From: Desulfovibrionaceae bacterium
GTDB lineage: Bacteria > Pseudomonadota > Gammaproteobacteria > Burkholderiales > Burkholderiaceae_C
Length of the DNA stretch: 13,242 bases
Reading direction: 5' to 3'
NCBI GenBank assembly: GCA_009778355.1
Contig: WRJY01000309.1
Coordinates: 1 to 13,242, forward strand
Position 1 is the first letter of the stretch, and each line of letters starts with the position of its first letter. The notes under the pieces are model-generated. The model searched no databases. It was not told the origin of the DNA and saw nothing but the letters and a program-made list of their open reading frames with translations. This document shows, piece by piece, positions 12,505-13,242 of the stretch. A program made the translations under genes and the position numbers.

Positions 12505-12929
12505 TTCAATACATGTGCGAATGACGCAACCGATTGCTCAATCAACCTCATTAATGTCACAAAATCAGCATCCAGCTTGCGCCGGATGGACGGCCACCAG
12601 CCACCGAGATACTGACTCACCTCAAGACTGAACTGCAATTTTCCATTCTCATCAAAAAAACCGCTGACGCTCCACAGATAATTCAGGCTGGGATGTTCAA
12701 GCAAAGACTCCTGATGCAAATTGGCGCTCAACGCGCCGGCAAACTCAACATCAGACCAGAAAGCCACGTAAGGCAAACGGTCAAAACGGATAAAGCCATG
12801 GCCTTCGCAGCTTGCGAAGGTCGAGCAAACACCCTCCACATTCAGTGAGGCCACCAGCGATCTCACTTTCCTGTCGATCACGTCTTGGGCGACCGCTTCA
12901 TGATACGGGCGCGGACAACCAGAAATCAT
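12501..12929 (-). CDS. 142-aa unknown with CxGH motif
   Basis: A soluble-looking protein with no signal peptide or membrane helix. The start at 12929 is chosen because that ATG overlaps the upstream stop (ATGA); a start at 12956 would overlap that gene further. The pattern STFASCEGHGF (about 36-46), PYVAFWSDVEFAGAL and LWSVSGFFDENGKLQFSLEV is coherent, and the C-E-G-H suggests a metal or catalytic site. It loosely recalls small hypothetical proteins of mobile elements but cannot be named. Its own stop overlaps the SNF2 start (ATGA), so the two products are coupled in translation. Composition is less GC-rich than the SNF2 gene. Confidence 0.8.
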   Translation of the reverse strand: MISGCPRPYHEAVAQDVIDRKVRSLVASLNVEGVCSTFASCEGHGFIRFDRLPYVAFWSDVEFAGALSANLHQESLLEHPSLNYLWSVSGFFDENGKLQFSLEVSQYLGGWWPSIRRKLDADFVTLMRLIEQSVASFAHVLK

Positions 12930-13129
12930 CGGGTAGCAAGACCAAGCAAGGCCCAAGTCCCAGCCGTAGTCGCAAGCAATAGCACAATCACGCGCTTTAC
13001 GACGTGCCCAAACTGCGCAGTGCTAATACCGTGCTTCAGCCAGGCAAGCCCAGAAAGATAGAACCAAACAATCAATAACGAGACGACTATTCCCAAAGCT
13101 GACAAAAGAAAATTTTCAGTAATCATCAT
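12926..13129 (-). CDS. 67-aa two-helix membrane protein
   Basis: The product has two hydrophobic helices (about 6-28, LLSALGIVVSLLIVWFYLSG, and about 46-63, VIVLLLATTAGTWALL) joined by a short basic-polar stretch (KHGISTAQFGHVVKR). It is probably an inner-membrane hairpin. AGGGGA lies about 6 nt before the ATG, which overlaps the upstream stop (ATGA), and its own stop overlaps the next start in the same way. The family is not recognised. Small membrane proteins in such operons may anchor or sense, but nothing in the sequence shows which. Confidence 0.78.
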   Translation of the reverse strand: MMITENFLLSALGIVVSLLIVWFYLSGLAWLKHGISTAQFGHVVKRVIVLLLATTAGTWALLGLATR

Positions 13130-13242
13130 GCCGTTCCCCTTGACAATTCATGAATGTGCTCGATTTTTGCGCCGCAGCACTTGCTGACGGCGTTGGCCAC
13201 CATCGAGCGGTGGCAGAAATTGAAGTCAGCCTCGTAGCACAG
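13126..13242 (-). CDS. DUF488-like protein, C-terminal fragment
   Basis: The gene enters from the right edge and gives 38 residues: LCYEADFNFCHRSMVANAV, then CCGAKIEHIHELSRGTA. The LCxEAD...CHRSxVA motif followed by a G-x-x-I-x-HI strand is characteristic of the DUF488 family end. The start is outside the window. Its TGA (13128-13126) overlaps the ATG of the 67-aa gene, making it the first visible member of the four-gene coupled operon. Function of the family is not established to my knowledge. Confidence 0.72.
   Translation of the reverse strand: MCYEADFNFCHRSMVANAVSKCCGAKIEHIHELSRGTA

Overview
The window reads as part of the accessory body of an integrative/conjugative element or genomic island in a GC-rich betaproteobacterium-like host. 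The support is strongly GC-biased third positions in most genes, tightly packed operons, a tyrosine recombinase, a periplasmic conjugation-type operon (DsbC-like isomerase, Cys-rich exported protein, lysozyme-like/membrane fusion) and many toxin-antitoxin genes. The taxon is inferred from composition and gene style only. No rRNA, tRNA or CRISPR array was seen.

Layout. (1) 2-3361, plus strand: the tail of an unrecognised gene, a 203-aa protein of unknown function coupled to it by ATGA, an unusual 122-nt leader (52-nt all-pyrimidine tract, GC hairpin, hairpin burying the ribosome binding site), a 780-aa SNF2-type helicase with zinc-knuckle and helix-hairpin-helix insertions, and a strong terminator. 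(2) 3488-4471, minus: an intact XerD-like tyrosine recombinase. (3) 4764-5401, plus: an intact, AT-rich vapBC pair with an operator-like inverted repeat. (4) 5402-8231, minus: a four-gene envelope operon in the order bacterial-PH membrane protein, DsbC-like isomerase, four-cysteine exported protein, and a lysozyme-like domain joined by an Asn-Gly repeat to a two-helix membrane tail. (5) 8399-9725, minus: a stretch of decayed addiction modules. It holds DUF433 antitoxin with a frameshifted DUF5615 toxin, a scrap of a VapC-like PIN C-terminus, a scrap of an SNF2 C-terminus, a terminator nearly identical to the one in region 1, and higA with only the last ~45 codons of higB. (6) 9728-10563, plus: a two-gene unit of a 106-aa unknown and a HEPN-like protein, apparently on a leaderless transcript. 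(7) 10534-13242, minus: four genes joined by ATGA overlaps (DUF488-like tail, 67-aa two-helix membrane protein, 142-aa CxGH protein, 656-aa SNF2/HARP-like ATPase).

How the parts fit. Regions 1 and 7 each centre on a different SNF2-family ATPase embedded in unknown genes. Region 4 looks like a piece of the mating-pair/envelope machinery. Regions 3, 5 and 6 are stabilisation or defence-like cargo. The best candidates for an undescribed system are the leaderless 106-aa/HEPN pair, the coupled four-gene SNF2 operon converging on it, and the helicase gene with the structured leader. All functional calls come from reading motifs by eye; no database search was possible.
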